Assembly: GCA_045587665.1 (NCBI GenBank)
Contig: JAZNCT010000024.1
Span: forward strand, 1 to 22,131
DNA length: 22,131 bases
Origin: SIG710 sp045587665
GTDB lineage: Bacteria > Bacillota > Clostridia > Oscillospirales > CAG-272
Direction of reading: 5' to 3'
In this document: positions 9,528 to 18,718 of the stretch, piece after piece
How the letters are laid out: the number at the start of each line of letters is the position of its first letter
Position numbering within the stretch: position 1 is the first letter of the stretch
Position numbers and translations under genes: made by a program
The notes under the pieces: generated by a model
What the model saw: the letters and a program-made list of their open reading frames with translations, nothing else
What the model was told of the DNA's origin: nothing
Databases searched by the model: none

Positions 9528-9556
9528 ATTTTACCCGAAAAAGCTCATTTTGTAAA
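9528..9556 (-). promoter_or_regulatory. Promoter of the pyrH-frr-uppS-cdsA-dxr-rseP-ispG-polC operon
   Basis: On minus: TTTACA (9551-9556), 17-nt spacer, TAAAAT (9528-9533), a good housekeeping-sigma match. It gives a short leader of about 35 nt before the GGAGGT of pyrH. It lies downstream of the hairpin that ends the upstream gene, so the operon appears to be transcribed independently. Confidence 0.7.
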
Positions 9557-9617
9557 TAGTTTTTTTGAAATTATTTTGTCTACATAATAATTTTAGTTAT
9601 TATTTACAAATGAGAGC

Positions 9618-9651
9618 AAAAAAGAGGCTGAGACCAAAAGGTCTCAGCCTC
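9618..9651 (-). terminator. Rho-independent terminator of the phosphoesterase/BspA gene
   Basis: A perfect 12-bp stem, GAGGCTGAGACC / GGTCTCAGCCTC, with a 4-nt loop. On the minus strand it is followed by six T residues (A run at 9618-9623). It sits 28 nt past the TAA of the large minus-strand gene and before the pyrH promoter. Confidence 0.92.
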
Positions 9652-9678
9652 AGAAATATAAAGTAATTATTGAGAAAC

Positions 9679-12600
9679 TTACGGTGCAGTGAGGGGGTCT
9701 CCGCTGTAATTCACATAAGCAAGGCCGTTGTTTTTGCAATATTCTGCAATATCCGCAACATATGTGGGCTGCATTACCGTCTTGAAATTACCCATAACTT
9801 CGCCTGCATACGTTGACTTAGGCGAACCGTTAAACGCTTCTTCACTTATAGTTGTGCATCCTGCGGGCAAGATAATACCCTCAAGATTTACACATCCCAT
9901 AAATGCCCTGTTTCCTATTCCGCTAACGGTTATGTTGCTAAGATCCGCAACGTTGGCGGCGGGCTCGGGATTATTACCAAACCAAAGCTTTTCCAGCTTC
10001 ATAGCTGAATTGTTTACGGTTGTTCCAAACACAAAGTTTTGATGAGCATTTGTAACAGTTTCAGGCAAATGCAGTTTCCTTACATTTAGCGCTGTGCGGA
10101 ACATACTGCTAAGGCTGCAGGTGCCAACCATGCTGAAATCACAAAGACCTTCTTCATTCTCCTTGTTGGGATCATCTACGTGAGCGCAATATGCGGTGGT
10201 GATACCGGTGTTATAGAAGAATGCTCCCACTTCAATGCTATTAAGAGTTGTTGGGTATACATAAGTTGTAGCATAATCAAGACCAACGAATCCATATCTT
10301 CCTATACCTGTTATGCCGTGGTCCATAATAATTGTACCAACGAGCTTAACTTCACTTTCAGAAAGATATGGTATAGCATCGTAGCCTTCTGCAGGAGAAT
10401 ATGTGCTGATAGTGGGACCAAGCTGATTTGCACTTGTTACGCCAAAGTTAGCACCACCGTCATGCTGTGCCGGAACTTCGCCATTTCCTCTATAGATCGC
10501 GACATAGTTTGTATCATCCGTATCGAGAACAAGTGTTATTGTTACTCCTGTAACAGGCTTATATATACTGGCACCGGTACGACTTACAGCGGGGATCTCA
10601 GCATATCTATCACCGCTTGCAATAGTAACAGCTCCCGAAAGAAGAGTATTCCAAACTGCCGCATCATCAGAAACCGAAGCATTGAGAGCACCTGCCTTGT
10701 ACATTGAAAGTGTCATATCATAAAGGTTAAAGAACTTATAATCATCGGAATAATGCTTGTATGTGATAACTGTTTCACCATTTGGATCGGTATAGACAGA
10801 ATATGCACACATATAAAGATCGGATGCGTGATTTGCCTTATAATTTACAACCGAAACATTATAGCAGATATTATCTCCCTCGGTTTTGTATATAGTTGCC
10901 TTGCCGTCATCCTGCTTATATCCGTCAGCAGCACTGTAAACACGAACCTTTACACCTGCATTTGAAGTATAAACGCCGTCAGTGAGCGAGATAGAAACAC
11001 CGCCGTTTTCTGTATATGCCTTTTCCGACATCATAACAGCGCCATATTCAACAAGGCTGTAGCCTGCCGCTTCGAGAATAGCATTTTGGGTTGTGTTAAA
11101 GCTGAACATACCTCTTATGCCATTGTAGTTATTCAGACGTATAGAAAAGCCGTCCATTTTTACATTGCCGTCAAAATTGCCGTCAAAGTAAAGTGCCTTT
11201 GTATATGTCCATGTGCCTGAAGCATTGAGGCTGTCAGCCATTTCAGCACTCACACAGATAACAAATAAACCTTCTTTATCCGGAATTCCGGAAATATCTG
11301 TGGGGATAGTTGCACCCTCAAGGGTAATGCTCTTAAGATTTGTACATCCGTCAAATGCACCTGCCTCTATTGCTGTTGCATATGAGGGAATTTTGATTGC
11401 AACAAGAGATGTGCAATCCTTGAATGCGTTTGTACCTATAGTTGTAACGTATGAAGGGATATTCACCTCAGAAAGCGAAGTGCAGCCCTCAAACATACTT
11501 TCACCGATAGAAGTAAACGTACTTATGGAAGGAAGGATCACCTTCTTGATAGAAGAAGAATTTTTGAAGGTTCCTATAAGGGTATTTGTGCCTGTTATCT
11601 TCGAAATATTTGAAATATTTACCACGCCATCTGTAAGATTAACTTCGCCAAGAGCTATTGTCGTAAGCTTGGGGTTATCCGAGAAGAGACCAATGATGTT
11701 TTCGGATACAGCAAATTCATAGCAAACGCTGTTACCATAACTAGGTTTATTGATAAATATTATACTTTCAAGATTCTCATATCCATTCAAAAGTCCTCTT
11801 GTGTCGCCATTGAGCTTATGAATCTGAAGTTTTCCATATGTAGCTTTGCCTTCAATTTTGATGCTTACAATTGCATCCTGCCAAATAGACCTCCAATCTG
11901 CAAAGCCTTGGGTTACTTTATAAACAGAGCTTACACCAGCAAATGTGAGTGTAAGAACTCCTGTCTCATCATCAAAGCTCCAAGTAAACATGGTGGTTGT
12001 GCCGTCATCTCTATAGTTTGTTCCGTTTCGTGTAAGTGTGGAATCAAAATCTACGGAATAATAAGAAAGTGTAACAGCAGTGCTTCCGCTTTCCTTTATA
12101 AATGCTCTTACATCGTCTGCCGCATCGCAGGTAGGATAGCTTACAAATGTGATAGCATCTGTCTTTTTAACACCTGCAAAATCAACGCTTACGCCCTCTG
12201 CATTGCCAAGCCAGATAACACAGGGGATATTTGCAAATGCAGAAGCCTTTATAGCTGTGGCTGAGCGCAGGTCGATAACGCCCTCGCTTGCCTCTGTGCC
12301 TGTGGTTGTGATCGAACTAAGAGAAGTATCATTTGCAAACAGACCTTCGGTTGTGAAATCAGTAAAGGTTGTTGGCAGAGTGATAGTTGTGCAGTTTGGC
12401 ATATTTGAAAGCGCATAAGGTACTGCACTAACAATGCCGGTGCTCTCTTCGATAACAACACTCTTTACCATATCAAGAACGCTGTACCAAGCAATAGCAG
12501 AATAATCATCGGCAGTGGGAACGCTCGCAAAGGAGATAGTACCGTCACCGCTTCCGCTGATAACAAGCTGACCTGCATCATTCATCATCCATGTGTAGCC

Positions 12601-15576
12601 GCTTGCCATTGTTCCGATATAGTCGTAAAGTGCAACCACATTAACGTTCTCATATCCGAGAGCGTCGATCGTAGCCTTATCAGTCTTTGTCTGCACATAG
12701 ATAGTCATTTCCTGATCCGGGAATGCGCTCTTATCGGTAACAGTAAAGCCTGTTGCCTCGATGGTTATCGTCTCAAGATTTTCACATCCCTTGAAGGCAT
12801 CCGCTTCAATGCTTACAGTATATGAAGGAATTGTCAGTCTTTCGAGATTTACGCAGTTTTCAAACATACTCTCGCAAATTCTGAAAGTGAGGGTGTCGTT
12901 ATTAAGTATCATGGTTTCGGGGAAGATAACTTCCTTGATGGAGACGCAATCCTTGAACATTCTGTCAAGCACATCCCCTCTGAGCCTTTGCCACCATGAA
13001 AGGTCGATTACGCCATCCTCAAGAGCTGCGGCATTGCCGAGCTTCATAGTTTTAAGATTCGTACATCCCTCAAACCAACCTGTTTCGACTGTTCTATCGT
13101 CTATATCCAGCTTACTCTTGAAAATGATCGTTTCAAGCTCGGTGAGACCAAAGGGAACGGAATTTGTTCCTTCATAGCTTTCCCACTGTGAATTTGTTGC
13201 ACTGCCCATGCTTAAGGTTTTAATGAGGTCATTCCATGTTGCCTTGAAATTTTCAAATTCCAAGCCCTGACCGTGCATTCTGAGCGACTTGCAATTACCC
13301 TGAGTAATGCTTAATGTTCCTGTTTCTATGTCAAAGGTCCAATTAAGCGTTGATTCATCACTTTTTGCACCGTTCATTTTAGCTGTTCCGGAAAGTGCAA
13401 GGTATCTGTCACCTGTCATCTCCTCGGTATAATAGCTGAGATTTACAGCATCACCAAGTGAACGCATATACTGCGCTGCACTGCCCGAAGGATATGTATA
13501 ATATGTAACATCACCTGCAACAAGTGCAGTAGCTTCGCCTTCGATCTCGGCAAATCTTGAAAGATATACATAAGAAGCACCGGCACCGGAGCCGCTGAGA
13601 GAATCATTTTTGAGGCTCTGGACGCTTCTGATGTCAATTATTCCCTCTCCCGCAAAGGAATCGGAATAATAATCATTGAAATAAGCAACTGTGTTAAGTG
13701 CGTTCATGCCCGAAAGAGCCTTAGAACCAAGAGTTTTAATAGTTTCGGGTATTATAAGCGTTTCAACCGCATCATATCCCTCAAAGAAGGATGCGCCAAT
13801 GGTGTTTATTGCGGTAGCATTCTCAATAACGATTGTTTTAACCGATAAAGCAACTTCTGCGGGAGCATTTCCCGAAAGAGTGCCGCTTCCCTTGCCGCTT
13901 ATAACGAGAGTGTCACCGTAAAGAGCATAATAATATCCCGGAACTGTTCCCTCTTTGCTCTTTGTACCGTAATCGGGAGTATAATCGTTTTCAAACTCAA
14001 CGACATCAAGATCGAGCTTTATCTGGTTTATGCTCTTATAATAGGCTCCTTGTGCTGTTGAATATGTTTCAATAAAGAGGGTTTTTCCATCCTCTGTGAA
14101 ATTGAACATATTGACCATTCCCACATTGCCATCAACCTTACCGTCGGTTGACTGAAAATCTATGAGAACTTGATTTACAAGCGTTCCGCAGGAATTTTCC
14201 TGCTGTGTTACAACAACATTATCATGAGCAATATGACCGCAGATAACCATGATAACATTGGGATATTTGTCGATAAACCAATCCCAATCCTCTTCACCCG
14301 TTGTAAAGCCATAGCCCTGAATGGCGTCACCCGGGTCTTCATGACCGAGACGCTCTCCGTTTCTGCCGAGATACGAGTGAGTTGTCACGATAACATTATA
14401 ATCAGAATATTTTTCGCAAAGTCTGCCTGCCCAGCCGAGAACGGACTCGCTGGGGCCGTATTCGAGAGCGAAAATCATGTATTTAACTCCGCTGATCTCA
14501 AAAAGATAAGCGCTGTTGATCATGGATTCCTCATGGCAGATTGTTGTGACGTCCTGATCGGCGAAAGCATTATAATATTTTTCATATGTGATGTATTTGT
14601 CATACTGCTGACGGGTACAGTGATTACCCCTTACATCCGAATGGGGGATTCTCGCTGCATCAAGATATCCGAGAGCTTCGGTTGCAACAAGCCACTGTCC
14701 GGTTGCAGCCTCGGTTTCTGTATTTGCTCCGCTCTGAATGATATCACCGAGAGTCATAACAAAATCAGGCTTCTGTTCTGCTATCCAAGCATACATATTG
14801 AGATAGCTTTGATAATTTGAAGCCTGCGAAATGGTTTGGGGATCTCCGACAACTGCAAATCTATATGCATATTCCTCGCCGCTATCCTCAATTCCCGAGG
14901 TTGTGCGCCAAACCTCCGAGAAAATTGCATCATTGCCTGCGCCGCTCTGATCCTTCATCAGCTTCTTTGCTATATTTCCCGAAGCATTATAATTATAGGA
15001 AAAAAGTGCTTCTTCACCGACATATGCTGCAGCACTTTCGATATATCCTCTGAAATACATTCTATTGTGAGTTCCATCGCCATTCATGATTCGGTTTCCG
15101 CCAATGACGATATTAGTGTCTCCCTTTTTCGGGAAAGCGGTTTTGGAAACTTTAACTGTGCTTTTGAGCTCTCCGCCGATATAACATCTTGCGCAAAGTT
15201 CTGTGCTGTCAAGCTCAACCCTTATATCAGTCCAGGTATTTAGCGGCAAAACCACACCCTCAAACGCAACTGTTGTTGTAACAGAGCTGTCACCACCGGT
15301 ATTGAGTACGATTGCAGGTTTTCCGCCTGCCGTCAAACGAAGGTCTATACCCGGGTCATATTTTCTTGCATAGTTACCGATAATTGTCGATTCAACAGTA
15401 TTATCGGTGGGGTAAACCCTTGCCTCATAAGCCGTGGGAATATCGAAAAAGGAAACCTCAACCTCCCAAAGCTCGTTTTCGGCAAAGCTCCAGCCGTTCT
15501 CTGCGGCAGAAGCACCAATGACCATGCTTGCCGCCAAGATCAGGACGCCGAGCATCAAAACAAACAGTTTTTTCAT
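9679..15576 (-). CDS. Secreted metallophosphoesterase with BspA-like leucine-rich repeats
   Basis: A 1965-residue protein with a signal peptide (MKKLFVLMLG, hydrophobic core, cleavage near ASA-AEN at 24-25). Residues about 30-225 resemble a concanavalin/LamG-type beta sandwich. Residues about 238-530 are a calcineurin-like phosphoesterase: GDPQ (244-247), GD (277-278), RGNHC (316-320), TTHSYL with His400, CGHIAH (446-451). The first motif has Gln where His is usual. Next come two long related modules (about 545-1010 and 1010-1450), each with a TW/GQLVISG or TLNWTFDxETG strand unit and BspA-type repeats (FEGCxxLxxIxIPxxVxxIxxxAF). The rest (about 1450-1965) is beta-rich with a last repeat set. 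No LPXTG, SLH or dockerin is visible, so it is probably released or held non-covalently. The ATG at 15576 has AAAGGTG upstream; codons up to 15660 lie on the promoter. Substrate unknown. Confidence 0.85.
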   Translation of the reverse strand: MKKLFVLMLGVLILAASMVIGASAAENGWSFAENELWEVEVSFFDIPTAYEARVYPTDNTVESTIIGNYARKYDPGIDLRLTAGGKPAIVLNTGGDSSVTTTVAFEGVVLPLNTWTDIRVELDSTELCARCYIGGELKSTVKVSKTAFPKKGDTNIVIGGNRIMNGDGTHNRMYFRGYIESAAAYVGEEALFSYNYNASGNIAKKLMKDQSGAGNDAIFSEVWRTTSGIEDSGEEYAYRFAVVGDPQTISQASNYQSYLNMYAWIAEQKPDFVMTLGDIIQSGANTETEAATGQWLVATEALGYLDAARIPHSDVRGNHCTRQQYDKYITYEKYYNAFADQDVTTICHEESMINSAYLFEISGVKYMIFALEYGPSESVLGWAGRLCEKYSDYNVIVTTHSYLGRNGERLGHEDPGDAIQGYGFTTGEEDWDWFIDKYPNVIMVICGHIAHDNVVVTQQENSCGTLVNQVLIDFQSTDGKVDGNVGMVNMFNFTEDGKTLFIETYSTAQGAYYKSINQIKLDLDVVEFENDYTPDYGTKSKEGTVPGYYYALYGDTLVISGKGSGTLSGNAPAEVALSVKTIVIENATAINTIGASFFEGYDAVETLIIPETIKTLGSKALSGMNALNTVAYFNDYYSDSFAGEGIIDIRSVQSLKNDSLSGSGAGASYVYLSRFAEIEGEATALVAGDVTYYTYPSGSAAQYMRSLGDAVNLSYYTEEMTGDRYLALSGTAKMNGAKSDESTLNWTFDIETGTLSITQGNCKSLRMHGQGLEFENFKATWNDLIKTLSMGSATNSQWESYEGTNSVPFGLTELETIIFKSKLDIDDRTVETGWFEGCTNLKTMKLGNAAALEDGVIDLSWWQRLRGDVLDRMFKDCVSIKEVIFPETMILNNDTLTFRICESMFENCVNLERLTIPSYTVSIEADAFKGCENLETITIEATGFTVTDKSAFPDQEMTIYVQTKTDKATIDALGYENVNVVALYDYIGTMASGYTWMMNDAGQLVISGSGDGTISFASVPTADDYSAIAWYSVLDMVKSVVIEESTGIVSAVPYALSNMPNCTTITLPTTFTDFTTEGLFANDTSLSSITTTGTEASEGVIDLRSATAIKASAFANIPCVIWLGNAEGVSVDFAGVKKTDAITFVSYPTCDAADDVRAFIKESGSTAVTLSYYSVDFDSTLTRNGTNYRDDGTTTMFTWSFDDETGVLTLTFAGVSSVYKVTQGFADWRSIWQDAIVSIKIEGKATYGKLQIHKLNGDTRGLLNGYENLESIIFINKPSYGNSVCYEFAVSENIIGLFSDNPKLTTIALGEVNLTDGVVNISNISKITGTNTLIGTFKNSSSIKKVILPSISTFTSIGESMFEGCTSLSEVNIPSYVTTIGTNAFKDCTSLVAIKIPSYATAIEAGAFDGCTNLKSITLEGATIPTDISGIPDKEGLFVICVSAEMADSLNASGTWTYTKALYFDGNFDGNVKMDGFSIRLNNYNGIRGMFSFNTTQNAILEAAGYSLVEYGAVMMSEKAYTENGGVSISLTDGVYTSNAGVKVRVYSAADGYKQDDGKATIYKTEGDNICYNVSVVNYKANHASDLYMCAYSVYTDPNGETVITYKHYSDDYKFFNLYDMTLSMYKAGALNASVSDDAAVWNTLLSGAVTIASGDRYAEIPAVSRTGASIYKPVTGVTITLVLDTDDTNYVAIYRGNGEVPAQHDGGANFGVTSANQLGPTISTYSPAEGYDAIPYLSESEVKLVGTIIMDHGITGIGRYGFVGLDYATTYVYPTTLNSIEVGAFFYNTGITTAYCAHVDDPNKENEEGLCDFSMVGTCSLSSMFRTALNVRKLHLPETVTNAHQNFVFGTTVNNSAMKLEKLWFGNNPEPAANVADLSNITVSGIGNRAFMGCVNLEGIILPAGCTTISEEAFNGSPKSTYAGEVMGNFKTVMQPTYVADIAEYCKNNGLAYVNYSGDPLTAP

Positions 15577-15628
15577 TTCTTTCACCTTTCTTTTTTTAAA
15601 TAATTTTCTGCGTTTTTTACAAAAAATC

Positions 15629-15657
15629 TTTACATCACTAATTATATATGATATAAT
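15629..15657 (+). promoter_or_regulatory. Promoter of the AraC-family regulator gene
   Basis: TTTACA (15629-15634), 17-nt spacer, TATAAT (15652-15657). The expected start is near 15664, about 50 nt before the gene. It overlaps the opposing promoter of the phosphoesterase gene. A short dyad TATGAT-ata-ATCATA (15647-15661) covers this -10 and is a possible operator. Confidence 0.75.
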
Positions 15658-15669
15658 CATAATAGTAAA
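15641..15669 (-). promoter_or_regulatory. Promoter of the secreted phosphoesterase/BspA gene
   Basis: On minus: TTTACT (15664-15669), 17-nt spacer, TATAAT (15641-15646). The predicted start near 15634 leaves a leader of about 58 nt to the ATG at 15576. It also rules out starts further upstream in the open frame. Confidence 0.65.
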
Positions 15670-15715
15670 TCAAAAAAACAACTAAAAATTTATAATTTAT
15701 ACGCATGAGGTGGAT

Positions 15716-16528
15716 ATGAACAGCAAAAGAATTTGGACTCACCCGCCAGACAGAACCCCTTTTGACAACGAACTCTATGTTATCGGTTGCGGATTAGATA
15801 TTATAAACGGTGAATCAAATCCCAGAAAACGTTCTAAACTACACAAAATCGAATTTCATATACTTTTCTTCGTTGAAGGCGGCTGTTATACAAGGATCGG
15901 CGATGAAGAACGCATTGCAACAGCCGGAGACATTGTGTTTTTTCACACATCAACCCCATATGCCTACACTTACCTAAAAAACACCGAGACTAAGGTGTTT
16001 TGGATACATTTTGCGGGGGATTCTGCAGAAAATGTTCTAAATGATTTTGGCCTTAACGAAAGCTTTGTTAAAAAAAGCGATACCGATCTCAGTCCGTACT
16101 TCCAGAATATTGCCGATGAAATGTGGATCAAAAAGATTCATTATAACAAGGTAATGGAGGCAAATCTCCTGCTTCTTTTCACCGCCATAGTTAGAAAAAA
16201 GCTTTCAAAACAATCCTATCTTGATGAAGCTATTTCAAGAATGACAAATGTGAAAAAAAAGGATCTTGACCTTGACGAATATGCCAAGATCTGCCACCTG
16301 AGTAAATCTCAATTTATCAGAAACTTTAAAGAACATACCGGCAAAACACCAATGAAATTCAAAAACGATAACCTAATTGAAAAGGCAAAGGAACGTCTGC
16401 GTAAAACAGATATGTCGATAAATGAGATAGCAAGCTCTTTGGGGTTTGAAAATGTCTTTTACTTCTCCACATCGTTTAAAAAATCAGCAGGTATTTCGCC
16501 CTCAGAATACCGAAAAAAACATCAATGA
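15716..16528 (+). CDS. AraC-family transcriptional regulator
   Basis: A cytosolic DNA-binding regulator of 270 residues. The N-terminal cupin-like sensor spans about 38-105 (HKIEFHILFFVEGG, GDIVFFHTSTPYAY). The C-terminal 95 residues hold two helix-turn-helix motifs: LDEYAKICHLSKSQFIRNFK, then MSINEIASSLGFENVFYFST with the family ending FKKSAGISPSEYRKK. I chose the ATG at 15716 because GAGG (15707-15710) is five bases upstream; a GTG at 15710 overlaps that site. Small polar ligands, often sugars, are common for this class, but nothing here names the ligand. The divergent, overlapping promoter suggests it controls the adjacent phosphoesterase gene and perhaps itself. Confidence 0.92.
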   Translation: MNSKRIWTHPPDRTPFDNELYVIGCGLDIINGESNPRKRSKLHKIEFHILFFVEGGCYTRIGDEERIATAGDIVFFHTSTPYAYTYLKNTETKVFWIHFAGDSAENVLNDFGLNESFVKKSDTDLSPYFQNIADEMWIKKIHYNKVMEANLLLLFTAIVRKKLSKQSYLDEAISRMTNVKKKDLDLDEYAKICHLSKSQFIRNFKEHTGKTPMKFKNDNLIEKAKERLRKTDMSINEIASSLGFENVFYFSTSFKKSAGISPSEYRKKHQ

Positions 16529-16631
16529 CATTTCTGCTTTACAAAATGCCTTATGCTCCCTTCAAAATACAGCAAAAGCTATCAGTATGTTGTCAGCAAA
16601 ACTAAAAAAGAGGATATCATAACGCTTGAAT

Positions 16632-16670
16632 AAAAAAACCTACCGGCTCATCAAAGTCGGTAGGTTTTTT
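16632..16670. terminator. Bidirectional terminator between the AraC gene and argD
   Basis: Stem AAAAAACCTACCG / CGGTAGGTTTTTT with a 12-nt loop gives a T run on either strand. It lies about 100 nt after the plus-strand regulator and directly after the minus-strand argD stop, so it can serve both converging transcripts. The roughly 100 nt between the regulator stop and the hairpin hold nothing else I can recognise. Confidence 0.9.
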
Positions 16671-16675
16671 GTATT

Positions 16676-17842
16676 TTACATGGCACAAGCTTCCTTGATT
16701 ATCTCAATTGCCTCTTTTAGAATATCCATTGGGATATTGAGCGCAGGAAGCAAGCGCACCTTATCCTTTGCAGTGAGGCAAAGAACGCCCTTCTCTATGC
16801 AGGCTTTAACCACATCCGAAGCATTTTTCTCGGCCTTTATACCGATCATAAGCCCCATTCCGCTAACGCTCTCTACACCCTTTGCGCCACCGAGCGAATC
16901 AAAAATAAATCTGCTCTTTTCTTTAACAGAGGCAAGAAGAGCCTCATCTATGCGCGAAATAATGCTGAGAGCCGCCGCACAGCAAACGGGATTACCGCCA
17001 TAGGTCGAACCGTGGTCTCCAAAGCCCAGAACATTTTGAACCTTTTCGCCAAGAAGAGCCGCTCCTATAGGCAGTCCTCCTCCGAGACCCTTCGCTGTTG
17101 TAACAACATCCGGATTTATACCGTAGTTCATATAGGCATAGAGCTCGCCTGTTCTGCCGTTACCCGTCTGAACCTCGTCGATCATCATAACTATGTCATT
17201 TGCCGACGCAAATTCTGCAGTCTTTTTCACAAAATCCGCTTCAAGTACGTTTACGCCACCCTCACCCTGAATACACTCTATAAGTATTCCGGCTGTTTTG
17301 TTTTCTTGGCAAACGCGGACAAGGTCTTCAAAGTTATTAGCCTCGGCATGGGCAAAGCCCGGCGTAAGAGGCTGAAAAAGCTCGTGATAATGCTCCTGAC
17401 CTGTTGCTGCAAGAGTTGTAAGTGTTCTGCCGTGAAAGCTGTTTTTAAGGGTGATGATCGTAGAATATCCAGCACCTTTTTTCTCAGCAGCATATTTTCT
17501 TGCAACCTTAATTGCACATTCGTTTGCCTCAGCACCCGAATTTGAGAAAAACACCTTTTTCATACCGGTCTTTTTGCAAAGAAGCTCGGCAAGGTCACTG
17601 CAGGGCTTTGTATAGTAAAGATTTGACATATGCTGAACAAGCCCTATCTGCTCATTCACCGCCCTTTGCCATTCTTCGTCGGATACACCGAAAGAAGTAA
17701 CGCCGATACCGGAGCCCATATCAATATATCTTTTTCCGTCCTCGTCATATACAAGCGATCCTTTTCCGCTTACAATAGCTACGGGAAAACGGGCATAAGT
17801 ACCCGCAACATATTCTTTGTCCTTTGCCCTGATATCACTCAT
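16676..17842 (-). CDS. argD: Acetylornithine aminotransferase
   Basis: PLP-dependent class-III aminotransferase that converts N-acetylglutamate semialdehyde to N-acetylornithine with glutamate. It has 388 residues, the normal length. Visible: DMGSGIGVTSFG, NSGAEANECAIKVARKY for PLP phosphate, SFHGRTL, the acidic MIDEVQTGNGRTG, and the Schiff-base lysine Lys251 in TTAKGLGGGLPIGA, then GDHGSTYGGNPV. The ATG overlaps the end of argB by eight bases (ATGAGTGA, 17835-17842), which implies coupled translation. Related enzymes can also serve lysine synthesis; the arg context favours ArgD. It is the last gene before the terminator. Confidence 0.95.
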   Translation of the reverse strand: MSDIRAKDKEYVAGTYARFPVAIVSGKGSLVYDEDGKRYIDMGSGIGVTSFGVSDEEWQRAVNEQIGLVQHMSNLYYTKPCSDLAELLCKKTGMKKVFFSNSGAEANECAIKVARKYAAEKKGAGYSTIITLKNSFHGRTLTTLAATGQEHYHELFQPLTPGFAHAEANNFEDLVRVCQENKTAGILIECIQGEGGVNVLEADFVKKTAEFASANDIVMMIDEVQTGNGRTGELYAYMNYGINPDVVTTAKGLGGGLPIGAALLGEKVQNVLGFGDHGSTYGGNPVCCAAALSIISRIDEALLASVKEKSRFIFDSLGGAKGVESVSGMGLMIGIKAEKNASDVVKACIEKGVLCLTAKDKVRLLPALNIPMDILKEAIEIIKEACAM

Positions 17843-18704
17843 CGCTATCTCCCATCAGCATTGTTCCCGCACCCTCATCTGTGAGAAGCTCCATAAGAAT
17901 GGAGTGAGGAACTCTGCCGTCCATTATAATAACCTTGTTTACTCCTTCTCTTAGCGCCTCGATACAGCACTCAACCTTTGGTATCATACCTCCGGAAATA
18001 ACGCCCTCTTCTCTCAGCTTTGCCGCCTCTGAAACCGTCATTACGGGAATGAGAGTTGAAACATCATCCTTGTCGCGCAGTATTCCGTCAATGTCTGTCA
18101 TCATAATTAGACGCTCTGCTCCGAGAGCTCCTGCAATATATGCAGCAGCTGTGTCTCCGTTTATGTTGTATGCGTTGCCGTCTCTGTCGCATCCAATAGT
18201 TGAAATAACCGGGATATATCCTTTTTCAAGCAGGTCGTTTACAGGGTCTATGTTGACATTAACTATTTCTCCCACATATCCAAGACGCTCGTCCTTCATC
18301 TTTGCCTCAATGAGACAGCCGTCCATACCTGAAATTCCCATAGCCTTGCCGCCCTTCATTTCAAGAAGGTTCACAAGAGTTTTGTTTATCTTGCCTGCAA
18401 GCACCATTTGAACTATGTCAACAGTCTCCTTGTCTGTTACTCTGAGCCCGTCAACAAACTCTGCCTTTTTTCCGAGCCTTGCCATAAGATCACTGATCTC
18501 GGGGCCTCCGCCATGCACAAGAACGATCTTAACACCTATAAGCCAAAGAAGAACGATATCCTCCATGACCTGCTGCTTCAGTGTCTCATTTATCATAGCG
18601 TTTCCGCCGTATTTAACAACTATGGTTTTGCCGTTATAGTGACGAATGTTCGGCAGTGCCTGTGTAAGCACATCGGCACGCTGTGCATTTGTAAAAATAT
18701 CCAT
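17835..18704 (-). CDS. argB: Acetylglutamate kinase
   Basis: Amino-acid-kinase-fold enzyme that phosphorylates N-acetylglutamate with ATP, usually the arginine-inhibited step in cyclic pathways. It has 289 residues. Motifs: VVKYGGNAM near the N-terminus, VLVHGGGPEISDLM for substrate, the YNINGDTAAAYIAGAL region, MMTDIDGILRD, and GGMIPKVECCIEAL with its conserved Lys. The extended N-terminal helix (IFTNAQRADVLTQALPNIRHY) is the feature associated in this family with hexameric, arginine-sensitive forms. It starts 14 nt after argJ and overlaps argD. Confidence 0.96.
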   Translation of the reverse strand: MDIFTNAQRADVLTQALPNIRHYNGKTIVVKYGGNAMINETLKQQVMEDIVLLWLIGVKIVLVHGGGPEISDLMARLGKKAEFVDGLRVTDKETVDIVQMVLAGKINKTLVNLLEMKGGKAMGISGMDGCLIEAKMKDERLGYVGEIVNVNIDPVNDLLEKGYIPVISTIGCDRDGNAYNINGDTAAAYIAGALGAERLIMMTDIDGILRDKDDVSTLIPVMTVSEAAKLREEGVISGGMIPKVECCIEALREGVNKVIIMDGRVPHSILMELLTDEGAGTMLMGDSDE

Positions 18705-18718
18705 TTTAAAACTCCTTA

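Noticed and set aside
9679..15576. Short antisense open frames inside the large gene (for example 11213-11722 and 13443-13637)
   Set aside because: They are shadows of a repetitive coding sequence with no ribosome sites or recognisable families.
15577..15660. 28-residue N-terminal extension of the phosphoesterase
   Set aside because: It lies over the promoter, lacks a ribosome site and precedes a perfect signal peptide whose own ATG has AAAGGTG.
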